From Acidobacteriota bacterium (GTDB taxonomy: Bacteria; Acidobacteriota; Vicinamibacteria; Vicinamibacterales; UBA8438): 64,000 nt of DNA. The notes beneath the pieces were generated by a model. The model saw nothing but the letters and a program-made list of their open reading frames with translations, made no database searches and was not told where the DNA came from. The DNA is taken from contig VXME01000058.1 in NCBI GenBank assembly GCA_009861545.1, positions 1 through 64,000 on the forward strand. The letters are read 5' to 3'. Made by a program: the position numbers and the translations under genes. Below, piece by piece: positions 9,418 to 17,621 of this stretch (position 1 is its first letter; every line of letters begins with the position of its first letter).

Positions 9418-10364
9418 GGCTGCCGGCGCATGCGGGAGCACTGTGGCGCACAACGCGCGAGATCACGCGCCGGGGAATCGCCGAACTGACAGGGGAAAGC
9501 GGGAGCTACACGATCGGGGGCGGAACGATCCTGGCGGCGAGGTGGAAACACCGCAGCAGCAGCGACATCGACATCGTCGTCGCAGAGGAAACGAGGCCGG
9601 GAAGCGTCCTGGCACGGCCGGACAGCAGCTTCAGGAACGGAATCGAGACCTTGCGCGGAACCGTAGCGCCCAGGGCGCGCGGGAAACTGGTGACGGCTGG
9701 ATGGGCGGACCAGAAAATCGATATCTGGGCGACCACGCCGATGCCGGCCAGCGGAGCGGCAGCGGCGATCGTCGACGGGAACATCGAAACGGTGCTATCG
9801 ACGATCCAGATCCTGCGCGGGAAACTGGAGCGAGGCGAAGACTGTCTGGTACGGGACGTGTACGACGTACTGCGGGCCAGTGAACTCGACCGCGGGAGCC
9901 TGGTTGCGGCCGCCAACGGCGCCGGCCGCAGGTGGGCGAGGACCATAGCCGGAATATGGCAGGCGGCGAAAACGAGAATCGGCGCCCGGGCAGAGACGCT
10001 CGACACCGTCGAAGCACTGGAACGGCCGGAACGACTGGGCGCCGACGCGGCCGACGCAATCAGAAAGGCCATCTACACGAGACTGGAGGTCGGGGTGGAC
10101 AGAGGCCGGATCCTGGTGAGTGCCACGACGGGCTTCGGCGACGAGAAAGCGCGAACGATCGCCGGAGTCAGCGACGAGGCTTTCGAGCGACTCGGACTCA
10201 ACGGGTACCTGGCCCACCAGCGACCCGACGGAAGACGCGTTCGAGAGCGCGCCGAAGAAGCACGCCGGGAGTTGGGCAAGTACACGCGAATCTACAGCGA
10301 AGAGAACGGCCAGGTAACGGCGTGGCACGGCGATGTCCCACCTGCGGGGCAGCGGGACAAGTGA
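9396..10364 (+). CDS. AbiEii-like nucleotidyltransferase (candidate toxin)
   Basis: About 322 aa from ATG 9396. The nucleotidyltransferase core is clear: GGGTILAARWKHRSSSDIDIVV (the GGT-x-RxRxSxDxD pattern of AbiEii/DUF1814), a later acidic residue in KIDIWATTP, and the helix ILRGKLERGEDCLVRDVYDVL, which matches the AbiEii K-x-R..RDxxDL block. Known AbiEii proteins are type IV toxins that add nucleotides to tRNA or other targets and are neutralised by AbiEi. The longer frame starting at 9138 is mostly a shadow of the upstream gene. The C-terminal 150 residues are family-variable. Toxin activity is inferred, not shown. Confidence 0.82.
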   Translation: MDETERLRLPAHAGALWRTTREITRRGIAELTGESGSYTIGGGTILAARWKHRSSSDIDIVVAEETRPGSVLARPDSSFRNGIETLRGTVAPRARGKLVTAGWADQKIDIWATTPMPASGAAAAIVDGNIETVLSTIQILRGKLERGEDCLVRDVYDVLRASELDRGSLVAAANGAGRRWARTIAGIWQAAKTRIGARAETLDTVEALERPERLGADAADAIRKAIYTRLEVGVDRGRILVSATTGFGDEKARTIAGVSDEAFERLGLNGYLAHQRPDGRRVRERAEEARRELGKYTRIYSEENGQVTAWHGDVPPAGQRDK

Positions 10365-10529
10365 GTTGAATCACGCGTGGTCCAACCCTTCGACCCTGGC
10401 CAACTTCCTCAGGGTCGCCAAGGCGACCAGAGCGAGTGCGCCGTCGAGGTCGATGTCGACGAGCATGATCGGCTGCGGCGCATCACGGACGATGCGGTCG
10501 GGGGCCGGAACTCGCCTGTCGGCTCCGGG

Positions 10530-12239
10530 TCAACGGCGTTTCCGTCCCAGCCTGCCCACGTGACGGCGCAGGCGCCGCCACGTGGGCAGGAGCGTGGTTG
10601 CGCTCACCACCGTGCCGCCGATGCTCAGCACGATGACGACCGCATCCCAGAGCGGGCGTTCGTAGTAGAGAAACGGGAAGTCGAGGCTGTGCAGCCCCTG
10701 GTACAGCCAGCGCAACTGCCGCCGGCTGTCGTCGGTCCGCAGCGCGATCCCGCCGCGAGCCGGATCCAGATAGAGCCAGGTCCGATCCGAATCCTCGTAG
10801 CGGACCCGCAGCACCGGAAGCGACCGCGTCCCCCGGGAATCGTAGTAGTGGGCGTCGAACTCGTGCAGCCATACCGCGTCCCGAACCGGCACGCCGGGCA
10901 TCGCGAGCTTCGCGAGCTCGACCAGCGACTCGCCCTTCAGATGCCTCTCGCCGAACGCGCGGAACGCCCCGTTATCCGGCCGAGCGGCGGATACGTAGCG
11001 CTGCTCGAGCACGGGCCGCGGCGTCCGCGGCATCAGGCCGATCCGCATCCACTGCACGGCCTCCTCGTTCGAGGGCGCCCGATGGCCATGCCAATACGGT
11101 TCGCCCCGGACCTGAACGGCATCGAGCTCCTTGAGCGCGCCGGCCTTCCCGAAGGCCCTTTCGACCTCCGCCGCGGCCGCCCGCAGATTGGCCAGCGTCA
11201 TCAGGTCGACGCGCAGCGGCCCGCCGGTGAACACCTCGCGCTGCTCGCGCGAGACGCGCGGAGACTGAAACCAGTCGAACGGCCCCACCGAGAGCAGACC
11301 GCTGTACGCCCAGGTGAAGGTGATGACACCGAAGAACAGGCCGGCATAGTGATGCCACTTCATCAGGCCGACGTACGGCGACGGCACCGGGACATCGCGC
11401 ATCCGCAGACGGAACCGCCGAATCGGAGAGTAGCGCCAGACGCCCCAGACCAGGCCGGTGAGGCACATCACGCAGCCGAGGAGCGACGACCAGATGATGA
11501 ACTCCAGCCAGACCGATCCGTGCTTGCGTAGCGGCGTGAAGTAGACCCAGTGGGTGACCGGTCCCAGGTATCCCCAGAAGCGCTCGCTCCACGTGGTGCG
11601 CAGCACCACGTCGCCGGTGACCGACGACACGTACAACCGCGTGTCGTCCGCATCGTCGAGCGCAAAGCGGTGCATCGGCATCTGCCCGCGGGCCTGCAGC
11701 GTCCACTGATCGGGCTCGGTGAGGTAGCCGTCGTAGTGCAACGGGCCGTCGTAGCCCGGGGCGTAGCGACGGGCGATGGACTCGGCCTCGGCTCGACCGA
11801 CGTACGTGAACATCTCCCCCGTGTCGGCGAAGACGATCTGCGCGCTGCTGAATGCGCCGCCGCGGCGGGAGCTGCCGAAGCGGTAGACCGGCCGGTCGTC
11901 GAGCATGCCGAGCCGGACGCGGTCGACGCCGATTGCCGCTGGCCGCGGCGTCGCGTCCTTGCCCGCAGCCGGCGTCGACTCGGCGAGGGCCTTGTCATCA
12001 GGGGCGAGGCCGGCTGCCTGTGCGGCCTCGAACGGCGATAGGGTCACGCTGGCGAGGTCGAGGGCGGGCGAGCGCGCGAGGCGCTCCTCGTTCGCCATTC
12101 CCGGCATGCGGGCGTACATCATCACCACGCCCGACACGAACCAGGCGACGAAGAGCACGCCGCCGGCTATCCCGAGCCACCGGTGGAGGTAGACGATCCA
12201 CCGTCGCCAGTCGAGCCACCGCTTGAGCGACCGCAGCAT
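10530..12239 (-). CDS. PepSY-associated TM protein of a siderophore-receptor operon
   Basis: About 569 aa. Four or more membrane helices are visible: residues about 15-37 (WLGIAGGVLFVAWFVSGVVMMY), ~240-265 (LEFIIWSSLLGCVMCLTGLVWGV), ~300-325 (YAGLFFGVITFTWAYSGLLSV) and C-terminal (WDAVVIVLSIGGTVVSATTLLPTW). PepSY-type extracytoplasmic segments lie between them. The family sits in the inner membrane near TonB receptors and is proposed to act in reductive iron release or transport. ATG 12239 is 2 bp from the receptor stop, so it is co-transcribed behind that gene. The homologous PepSY gene at 17.7-19.2 kb has the same layout. Confidence 0.9.
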   Translation of the reverse strand: MLRSLKRWLDWRRWIVYLHRWLGIAGGVLFVAWFVSGVVMMYARMPGMANEERLARSPALDLASVTLSPFEAAQAAGLAPDDKALAESTPAAGKDATPRPAAIGVDRVRLGMLDDRPVYRFGSSRRGGAFSSAQIVFADTGEMFTYVGRAEAESIARRYAPGYDGPLHYDGYLTEPDQWTLQARGQMPMHRFALDDADDTRLYVSSVTGDVVLRTTWSERFWGYLGPVTHWVYFTPLRKHGSVWLEFIIWSSLLGCVMCLTGLVWGVWRYSPIRRFRLRMRDVPVPSPYVGLMKWHHYAGLFFGVITFTWAYSGLLSVGPFDWFQSPRVSREQREVFTGGPLRVDLMTLANLRAAAAEVERAFGKAGALKELDAVQVRGEPYWHGHRAPSNEEAVQWMRIGLMPRTPRPVLEQRYVSAARPDNGAFRAFGERHLKGESLVELAKLAMPGVPVRDAVWLHEFDAHYYDSRGTRSLPVLRVRYEDSDRTWLYLDPARGGIALRTDDSRRQLRWLYQGLHSLDFPFLYYERPLWDAVVIVLSIGGTVVSATTLLPTWRRLRRHVGRLGRKRR

Positions 12240-12241
12240 GT

Positions 12242-14212
12242 TCAATTCGTGCGGATCCGTACGGTGGCCATGACGTTGAACGGCTCGCCCGGATAGAGCT
12301 GCCGGCTGCCGAGCGACGATTGCCAGTACGCCGTGTTGGTCACGTTGGTCAGGTTGAGCGCGTACTGCGCCCGGCCCCTCGTGTACGACACGCCCAGGCT
12401 GAGGCGCTCGTAGCCGTTGAACTCGACGGTCTCGGAGTCGTTCAGGAACTGGCTCGAAATATACTGGCCGGCGCCCATGACCGCGAGCCCGTTCGGCCAG
12501 AGGTACGACGTGGAGAAGGTCACCGTGTGCCGGGGCGACCGCCGGGGCGTGTTGCCCGAGAGCACGGCGCCTCTCGACGTCGTGTAGTCGAGGAAGCTGG
12601 CCGCGGTGAAGCCGTAGCCGACGTCGAGCAGCCAATCGGGGGTGACGTTGCCCCGCAGCTCCGTCTCGAAGCCGCGCGCGCGCAGGCTGCCGATCTGCTC
12701 GTAAATCCCCGCACCGAGCGAACGCGTCAGGTTCCGCTTCTGGATCTGGAACACGGCGTTGCTCAACTGCAGACGTTCCCCCAGGAAGCGGACGCGCTGA
12801 CCGGCCTCGTACTGCACCCCGTATTCCGGATCGAGCGGCGTGCCGTCCACGTTCACGTCGTACTGCGGCTGGAACGACGTGGAGTTCTGCAGGTAGAGAT
12901 CGTACGCCGGCGCCGCCTGGTAGACCAGCCCCACGCGGTGGCTGAAATCCTGGAACTCGCCCTCGTTGAGGGGACCCTCCGACTCCACTCCGTTCTCCAC
13001 GGGGTTCCGGTGGGTCGTGCGGTCGAAGATGTCGAAGCGCCCGCCGACGACCACCTTCAGGGTGGGCGCGAGCGTCAGCGTATCCTGCAGGAACAGCCCG
13101 GAGGAGTGGGCCGTCTGGTAGTCGTAACGCGTCACCGGGAAGGAGCCGATATCGACGTTCGCGTGGGTCTCGACGGGATTGAACAGGTCGATCGGAGTCG
13201 TGTTGAAGTTGGCCCCGCCGCGCCGATCCGTCCGGTTCGGGTAGAACTGATAGTCCCATCCCGCCAGCACGTCGTGCTCGATGCCGGTCGAGAAGCTTGC
13301 GCTCAGCTCGGCCTGATTGACGAGCGAGCGACGGTGGTGGAAGAAGTACAGGAAGCCCCGGTTCACCTGGCTGGGCGGGGTCACGTCCAGAAACTCCGCG
13401 ACGAAGTACTCGTCGTCGAAGCGACGGAACCCGAGCGTGTCGCGGAAGACGACATTGTCGCCGAGGACCTGCGAGTAGCTGACGCGCAGGTTCTGGTCGA
13501 TCGCCGACCCGAAATCCTGCGGCGTGTTGTAGCGGCTGGACGGCGACACGTTGGGAATCGATGCGCTGTCGTCGCCGCTGATGGCCCTGGTCAGCGGATC
13601 GCCGATGATGCCGCGCTCGGCGCTCGGCATGAACCCGCCGTCGAGCGGCACCAGCGGGATGCCGCTGTCGCCGCTGACGCGGTTGCGATCGACGAAGTAG
13701 CGCAGCTCGAGCTGCGCCGAGTTCGATGCCCGCCACGTCAACGACGGCGTCACGTTGAGTCGCCTGGACGGATCCTGCCGATAGTTGGTGGCCGACTCGC
13801 CGGCGGTGTCGAAACGGTAGAAGAGCGTGTCGCTCAGGCGTCCGCCCGCGCCGAACGTCCCCCGGTAGGTGTCCCAGCGCCCGAGGGCCAGCGAGGCGTC
13901 GTAGGCGGGATCGGGGGTCGGCTTCTTCAGGACGATGTTCACGGTGCCGCCGAGCGCGCCCGTGCCGTACAGCACGGACGCCGGTCCCTTGAGGACCTCG
14001 ACGCGTTCGACGTTCGCAAGCTGGGTGGTGACGCGGTTCCCCTCGTTGCGAATCCCGTCCACCATCTGCACGTTCTCTCTGAAGCCCCGGAACGTGAAGT
14101 ACTGGTAGACGCCGTAGTTCGTGTACGCGTTGACGTTGGGCACGTGCTGCAGCGCGGTGACGACATCGTTGATGGCGTGCGTCTCCAGGTACTCCCGGTT
14201 CAGGGTGTTCAC
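12242..14212 (-). CDS. TonB-dependent ferrisiderophore receptor, main part (frameshifted gene)
   Basis: Plug and barrel of a TonB-dependent outer-membrane receptor. Visible are plug motifs (NDVVTALQHVPNVNAYTNYG, FTFRGFRENVQMVDGIR, VERVEVLKGPASVLYGTGALGGTVNIV), many amphipathic strands, and a C-terminal strand ending in an aromatic-poor VMATVRIRTN. The recorded start is GTG 14212, but the same frame is open further 5' and encodes a carboxypeptidase-regulatory strand set (EYRLEIAAQGFDLHAQTITI...GTAVAPTIG). This continues the signal-peptide fragment at 14344-14574 in a different frame. The full receptor would be about 770 aa. It leads an operon with the PepSY gene and is most like FecA/FhuA-type siderophore receptors. 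Confidence 0.88.
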   Translation of the reverse strand: MNTLNREYLETHAINDVVTALQHVPNVNAYTNYGVYQYFTFRGFRENVQMVDGIRNEGNRVTTQLANVERVEVLKGPASVLYGTGALGGTVNIVLKKPTPDPAYDASLALGRWDTYRGTFGAGGRLSDTLFYRFDTAGESATNYRQDPSRRLNVTPSLTWRASNSAQLELRYFVDRNRVSGDSGIPLVPLDGGFMPSAERGIIGDPLTRAISGDDSASIPNVSPSSRYNTPQDFGSAIDQNLRVSYSQVLGDNVVFRDTLGFRRFDDEYFVAEFLDVTPPSQVNRGFLYFFHHRRSLVNQAELSASFSTGIEHDVLAGWDYQFYPNRTDRRGGANFNTTPIDLFNPVETHANVDIGSFPVTRYDYQTAHSSGLFLQDTLTLAPTLKVVVGGRFDIFDRTTHRNPVENGVESEGPLNEGEFQDFSHRVGLVYQAAPAYDLYLQNSTSFQPQYDVNVDGTPLDPEYGVQYEAGQRVRFLGERLQLSNAVFQIQKRNLTRSLGAGIYEQIGSLRARGFETELRGNVTPDWLLDVGYGFTAASFLDYTTSRGAVLSGNTPRRSPRHTVTFSTSYLWPNGLAVMGAGQYISSQFLNDSETVEFNGYERLSLGVSYTRGRAQYALNLTNVTNTAYWQSSLGSRQLYPGEPFNVMATVRIRTN

Positions 14213-14343
14213 CGTCAGTGGCTGGTCGCGCAGCGGCGCTTCGACCCGCCCGATCGTCGGCGCGACGGCGGTACCCAGTACGGTGATCTCTTCACGGACG
14301 GTCGCAACCTGCAGCCTCGCTTCGACGGTCCGGTCGCCAGCGG

Positions 14344-14574
14344 CTATCGTGATCGTCTGCGCGTGGAGATCGAAACCCTGGGCGGCGATCTCCAGACGGT
14401 ACTCCCGGTGATGCCGGTCCGCCGCTCGCCGGAACCGACGTGAATCAGAACGACCGGCGCGCCGACGACGGCGCCCCCGTCCGAATCGACTGCGCGTGCG
14501 ACGAGCGAAGCATCCTGCGCCGCGGCTGGCGTGACTAGCGCCAGCAACAATCCAACTGCCGCGCCCGAAATCAT
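14344..14574 (-). pseudogene. Signal peptide and N-terminal fragment of the frameshifted TonB receptor
   Basis: ATG 14574 (GAGG just upstream) opens a signal peptide (MISGAAVGLLLALVTPAAAQ) and the start of a carboxypeptidase-regulatory-like domain (ASLVARAVDSDGGAVVGAPVVLIHV). After GERRTGIT near 14410 the frame stops making sense and ends at TAG. The expected continuation EYRLEIAAQG is present two frames away, so a net -1 or +2 indel (perhaps with loss of a few codons) at about 14400-14415 separates the two parts. It may be a true inactivating mutation or a sequencing/assembly error. Confidence 0.75.
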
Positions 14575-14664
14575 GAAGGCCCTCACCTCAACCCCTTTCC
14601 GGCTTCATGTTCGGCGGAAGCCGTTACGCCGGAAGACCCTACGGCGGGCGCCGAGCCGAAACAA

Positions 14665-14702
14665 CTTAAGAGTTGCTGAAATCCTCTTCAGCAACTCTTA
14701 AG
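14665..14702. promoter_or_regulatory. Head-to-head response-regulator boxes in a perfect 16-bp inverted repeat
   Basis: CTTAAGAGTTGCTGAA (14665-14680) and its exact reverse complement (14687-14702) are separated by 6 bp. Each arm contains hexamers spaced 11 bp apart, CTTAAG-N5-CTGAA(A/G). This is the layout of OmpR/PhoB-family sites; the PmrA box is CTTAAG-N5-CTTAAG. It lies 91 bp upstream of the TonB-receptor start. Related boxes occur at 14850 and 17622. The transcript could also form a hairpin here. Confidence 0.6.
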
Positions 14703-14849
14703 ATGCTGTCCGGTGGTAGCGCGATTTGGCGCCGGCTTTCCAGGAACGCCATACTCTTTCACCCCGTTTCTGTCCGTCCTCCTGGTCGCCTCCGCATCGT
14801 TCACTCCGCCTATCGATACGTTGCCGCAACCGGATCGCGCGGCGTGCGC

Positions 14850-14866
14850 CTTAAGATTTCCTGAAA
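14850..14866 (+). promoter_or_regulatory. Second response-regulator-like box, CTTAAG-N5-CTGAAA
   Basis: CTTAAG at 14850-14855 and CTGAAA at 14861-14866 are 11 bp apart, like the boxes at 14665 and 17622. The site is 36 bp upstream of the -35 hexamer of the predicted small RNA, so it may control that RNA, the receptor operon or both. Confidence 0.5.
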
Positions 14867-14901
14867 AGCGAACTACCGGGAAGTAATGAACGCCCCGGGT
14901 C

Positions 14902-14930
14902 TTGACCTGGGTCGCACTCGGAGCCATAAT
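14902..14930 (+). promoter_or_regulatory. Promoter of a predicted small RNA
   Basis: TTGACC (14902-14907), a 17-bp spacer and CATAAT (14925-14930) form a strong sigma70-like promoter. The nearest downstream signal is a terminator at 15024-15070, with no open reading frame of note between them. Confidence 0.7.
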
Positions 14931-14936
14931 GCCGGC

Positions 14937-15070
14937 GTCTCCCCGAGAAATCGGGCTTGTAAGGCTGCCATCGGAGGTAGCAGTCCCCGGTTGGTGATGA
15001 CAAGCTGACGGGGGACACACAACGGGTGGCTCTGCGACGCTTTGGGGGCGCAGAGCCACCTTCTTTTTTT
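14937..15070 (+). ncRNA. Predicted structured small RNA, family unknown
   Basis: An approximately 134-nt transcript is bounded by a good promoter and an intrinsic terminator. By eye it folds into a long bulged hairpin. 14937-14945 (GTCTCCCCG) pairs with 15009-15016 (CGGGGGAC) with one bulged U. GCTTGT (14955-14960) pairs with ACAAGC (15000-15005). An apical stem GCTGCC (14964-14969) pairs with GGTAGC (14976-14981). The terminator is separate. A closed rod with internal loops is reminiscent of 6S RNA, but I see no conserved 6S, SRP, tmRNA or riboswitch sequence, so the class is left open. Confidence 0.65.
15024..15070 (+). terminator. Intrinsic terminator of the small RNA
   Basis: GTGGCTCTGCG (15026-15036) pairs perfectly with CGCAGAGCCAC (15049-15059), extendable by two pairs at the base, and is followed by TTCTTTTTTT (15061-15070). 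The U-tract fixes the direction as plus. The 280 bp after it, up to the DUF3325 stop, shows no gene I can support. Confidence 0.9.
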
Positions 15071-15350
15071 GCTCACGCCCGGATCAGTCGCAAGACCCGC
15101 ACGCAAGGCATGCGGCCTGCGGATACACAAGCGCGCGAACGGTAACGCACGCGTCAGAGTGTCGGTTGCAAGCGCACCGCGAACTGCAACGACCGCCGTA
15201 CCTCTTTCCGACGAGGGCCGAAGACGAAGTGCCGGGTATCCGGAACTCGATACCAACCCGACCCCGATAAGCGCCTGAAAGGAACAAGCGTTCGAAACCG
15301 AACGCGGAACCGAGTCGTCGCGACTTCGAGCTTGCGAAAAACGAACCCAA

Positions 15351-15686
15351 CTATCCGAAGAATCCCACCCAGAGGCTGGCAACGGCACCGACCGCGGCGG
15401 CAACTCGGATGGGGGCAACCGCCTGCGGGGAGTAGGTGAGGAGCAACGCCGCCGCAACCGCGGTAACCGTCACCACGCCCGGGAACGCCACGGCCGCCAT
15501 CGCCGGTCCCCACGCGCGGGCCGTCGCCGCCGCACTCGCGGCCAGCAGTATCCAGCCGGCCGACCGGTCCGCTCGCCGGCGCCGGCTGCTCGGCTCGCGG
15601 CCGTACACCCGGCGGTGGTGGCGGGTCTGGCTCAGGCCCAGGGTCGCCAACCCGGCGTAGCTCAGCGCGAACGCGGCCAGCGTCAT
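15351..15686 (-). CDS. DUF3325-like small membrane protein
   Basis: 111 aa from ATG 15686, whose ATGA overlaps the PepSY stop. It has three to four hydrophobic helices (LAAFALSYAGLATLGLS, GWILLAASAAATARAWG, VVTVTAVAAALLLTY, VAAAVGAVASLWVGFF) with a basic loop HHRRVYGREPSSRRRR. This order and size match DUF3325 proteins, which follow a PepSY protein in siderophore-receptor loci. The frame is hidden inside a longer open shadow frame. Function unknown; probably part of an inner-membrane iron-handling complex. Confidence 0.8.
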   Translation of the reverse strand: MTLAAFALSYAGLATLGLSQTRHHRRVYGREPSSRRRRADRSAGWILLAASAAATARAWGPAMAAVAFPGVVTVTAVAAALLLTYSPQAVAPIRVAAAVGAVASLWVGFFG

Positions 15687-17299
15687 CCCGCGGCGTCCTC
15701 CGGATACGGGGCCCCCGCCGCAACGACCGCGGGCGCGTCGCGCCGTGGGCGGTCGTTCGCCGCCACCCCGGCCGCCGTCGCGGGCGCATGACGGTGCAGG
15801 TACACCGCGGCCGCCGCGAAGCCGAGTCCGGCCGCGAGCGCGACGAGATCGAAGCCGGCCACCTCCCACGCGCCGGCGGGTATCGAGGCCGCCAGGTGCC
15901 GGTCTGTCGTAGCCGCGTTCAAGGCAGGCAGTGCACCATAGGCGACTGCGGCCAGCCCGAGCTGATCGGTCCAGGCGTGACGGGCCGGCCGCAGCCAGGG
16001 CAAGGCCAGCATCGCCAGCCACACGATGAACAGGACGTGGATCTCCCACGCCGCCCGGTCCGCCATCCCGACCGGCAGCAGCCGGTTCGCCCAGAAGTAC
16101 GCCGCAATGCCGATCGGCAATCCCACGATCGTACCGACGTTGAGACGCTCCACCACCCGGATGGCGGGGGGCAACGGACCCGCGGCCGCCGCTCTGGCCT
16201 TCCGCTTCGCCGTCCACAGCACCAGCCCCGTGCCGATCATCGCCGTGCCCAGCAACCCTGAAAGAAAATAGAGCCAGCGCAGCACGGGTCCCGCGAAGAG
16301 TCCCTCGTGCAGGGCGAGCAGCGCGTCGTTCACCGCCATCGGTCCGGTGCGCCGGTCGAAGCGCTCGAGCAACCCGCCGGTGGCGCCGTCGAAGACCATG
16401 CGCCCGCCGTTGCTGACCGCATCGACGTGGTTGCGCGTGAAAACGACCCGCGCGTTGCGGTCGCCCGGGTTGTAGACGGACACCACCCGCAGCGGCGTTT
16501 CGCCCCAGTGGCGCTCCGCCGTCTCGTACATGGAGGCCAGCGGGGCCCGCGGGGCCGCCACGTGCGCCGGCTCCGGAATCGGCGGGTTGCGGAAGGCCTC
16601 GTCGAAGAACCGGTCGCGCTGGTCGCGCCCGTAGGTCGTATCCAGCACCGGGGACATGTAGGTGAAGACGAAGAAGACCAGGCCGCTGTACGTAAGCACG
16701 AGATGAAACGGCAGGGCGGTCACGCTGAGCACGTTGTGGACGTCGAGCCACGAGCGCTGCCCCTGCCCGGGACGAAACGTAAAGAAGTCCGCAAAGAACT
16801 TCTTGTGCGTGATGACGCCGGAGAGAATGGCCACCAGCATCAGCATCGAGCAGATGCCGACGAGCCACCGCGCCGCGGAACGCGGCAGGTAGTGCAGCGT
16901 GTAGTGAAGCTGATAGAGCGTCTGGCCGCCCGCGGTCGCTCGCGCCTCGAACGGTGCCCCGGTGCGGGGATCGAGCGCCTCGCTCCGGCGGCCCGAGGCG
17001 CCCCCGGGGCCGCTCCAGGAGATGGTGACGTTGGGCACGTCGTGCCCGCTCGGCGGGAAGATCGTCCATCGCGACGCCCGCGGCGCCACCCGCTCGAGTC
17101 GTGCCAGCCCCATGGCCAAACCGTCCATCTGCGAAGGGGCCGGCAGCGCGAGCGGCGTCTCCGGCCGCATCCACCGGTCTATCTCGCTGTCGAAATAGCC
17201 CAGCGTGCCAGTGAGGAACACGAAGAAGAGGACCCATCCCACCGGAAGCCCGGTCCACGTGTGCAGCCACGCCATCGACTGGCGCAATCCGCCGTTCAT
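15683..17299 (-). CDS. PepSY-associated TM protein (DUF3649-PepSY-DUF3325 operon)
   Basis: About 538 aa. The first helix (WLHTWTGLPVGWVLFFVFLTGTLGYF) has the family's HTW/TG pattern. Further helices are WLVGICSMLMLVAILSGVITHKKFF, FHLVLTYSGLVFFVFTYM, LYFLSGLLGTAMIGTGLVLWT, several C-terminal helices (VGLPIGIAAYFWANRLLP, HVLFIVWLAMLALPWL) and a final HRHAPATAAG tail. Conserved histidines in the helices could bind haem, as proposed for ferric-reductase-like PepSY proteins. ATG 17299 overlaps the upstream stop (ATGA), and the downstream gene also overlaps by ATGA, so the three genes form a tight operon. Confidence 0.9.
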   Translation of the reverse strand: MNGGLRQSMAWLHTWTGLPVGWVLFFVFLTGTLGYFDSEIDRWMRPETPLALPAPSQMDGLAMGLARLERVAPRASRWTIFPPSGHDVPNVTISWSGPGGASGRRSEALDPRTGAPFEARATAGGQTLYQLHYTLHYLPRSAARWLVGICSMLMLVAILSGVITHKKFFADFFTFRPGQGQRSWLDVHNVLSVTALPFHLVLTYSGLVFFVFTYMSPVLDTTYGRDQRDRFFDEAFRNPPIPEPAHVAAPRAPLASMYETAERHWGETPLRVVSVYNPGDRNARVVFTRNHVDAVSNGGRMVFDGATGGLLERFDRRTGPMAVNDALLALHEGLFAGPVLRWLYFLSGLLGTAMIGTGLVLWTAKRKARAAAAGPLPPAIRVVERLNVGTIVGLPIGIAAYFWANRLLPVGMADRAAWEIHVLFIVWLAMLALPWLRPARHAWTDQLGLAAVAYGALPALNAATTDRHLAASIPAGAWEVAGFDLVALAAGLGFAAAAVYLHRHAPATAAGVAANDRPRRDAPAVVAAGAPYPEDAAG

Positions 17300-17565
17300 G
17301 ACACGCCCGACCTCCCGAGCAGGGCCAGACTCCCGAACGCCGCGCTGGTCAGCAGGATGCCGAGCCACGCCCGCCGCGCCGAGCGCGCCGCGAAGACCCA
17401 AACGACGGCTGCTGCGTAGACGAGATAGGTCAGCAGGATGCCGGTCATCACCGCGTCGCCGCGTGACATCGGCAGGATCTGCGCGAGGCCGAGCGCGACG
17501 GCGTTGGCCGCGGCGTAGCCGCCGACGACCGCGGCCAGCACCCGCGAGAGGACGTGGCGGCTCAT
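17296..17565 (-). CDS. DUF3649-like small membrane protein
   Basis: About 89 aa from ATG 17565 (a GTG at 17586 would add 7 residues). Three hydrophobic helices: LSRVLAAVVGGYAAANAVALGLA, DAVMTGILLTYLVYAAAVVWVF and WLGILLTSAAFGSLALL. The size, helix layout and position directly before a PepSY protein and a DUF3325 protein match DUF3649 of iron-uptake loci. A triplet of 11-bp-spaced CTGAAG repeats lies about 57 bp upstream. Confidence 0.8.
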   Translation of the reverse strand: MSRHVLSRVLAAVVGGYAAANAVALGLAQILPMSRGDAVMTGILLTYLVYAAAVVWVFAARSARRAWLGILLTSAAFGSLALLGRSGVS

Positions 17566-17621
17566 GCTCGTGGAGCGTCTCACCACGCCGGCGAGTCTAT
17601 TGAATGAGAAGCGCCCTCAAT

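Noticed and set aside
10371-10466. A 31-aa minus-strand frame (MLVDIDLDGALALVALATL...) just after the PepSY gene
   Set aside because: It has a hydrophobic pattern but no ribosome site, and short open frames are common in this GC-rich DNA. Not enough to call a gene.
8732-10529. A tRNA-directed integration with an att direct repeat around the AbiEii-like pair
   Set aside because: I looked for a copy of the tRNA-Phe 3' end in 10.3-10.5 kb and found none, and there is no integrase. The tRNA neighbourhood is noted only as context.
14931-15060. A riboswitch (cobalamin, TPP, glycine or c-di-GMP) at the small-RNA locus
   Set aside because: No conserved core of these classes is visible, and no gene on the plus strand follows the terminator.
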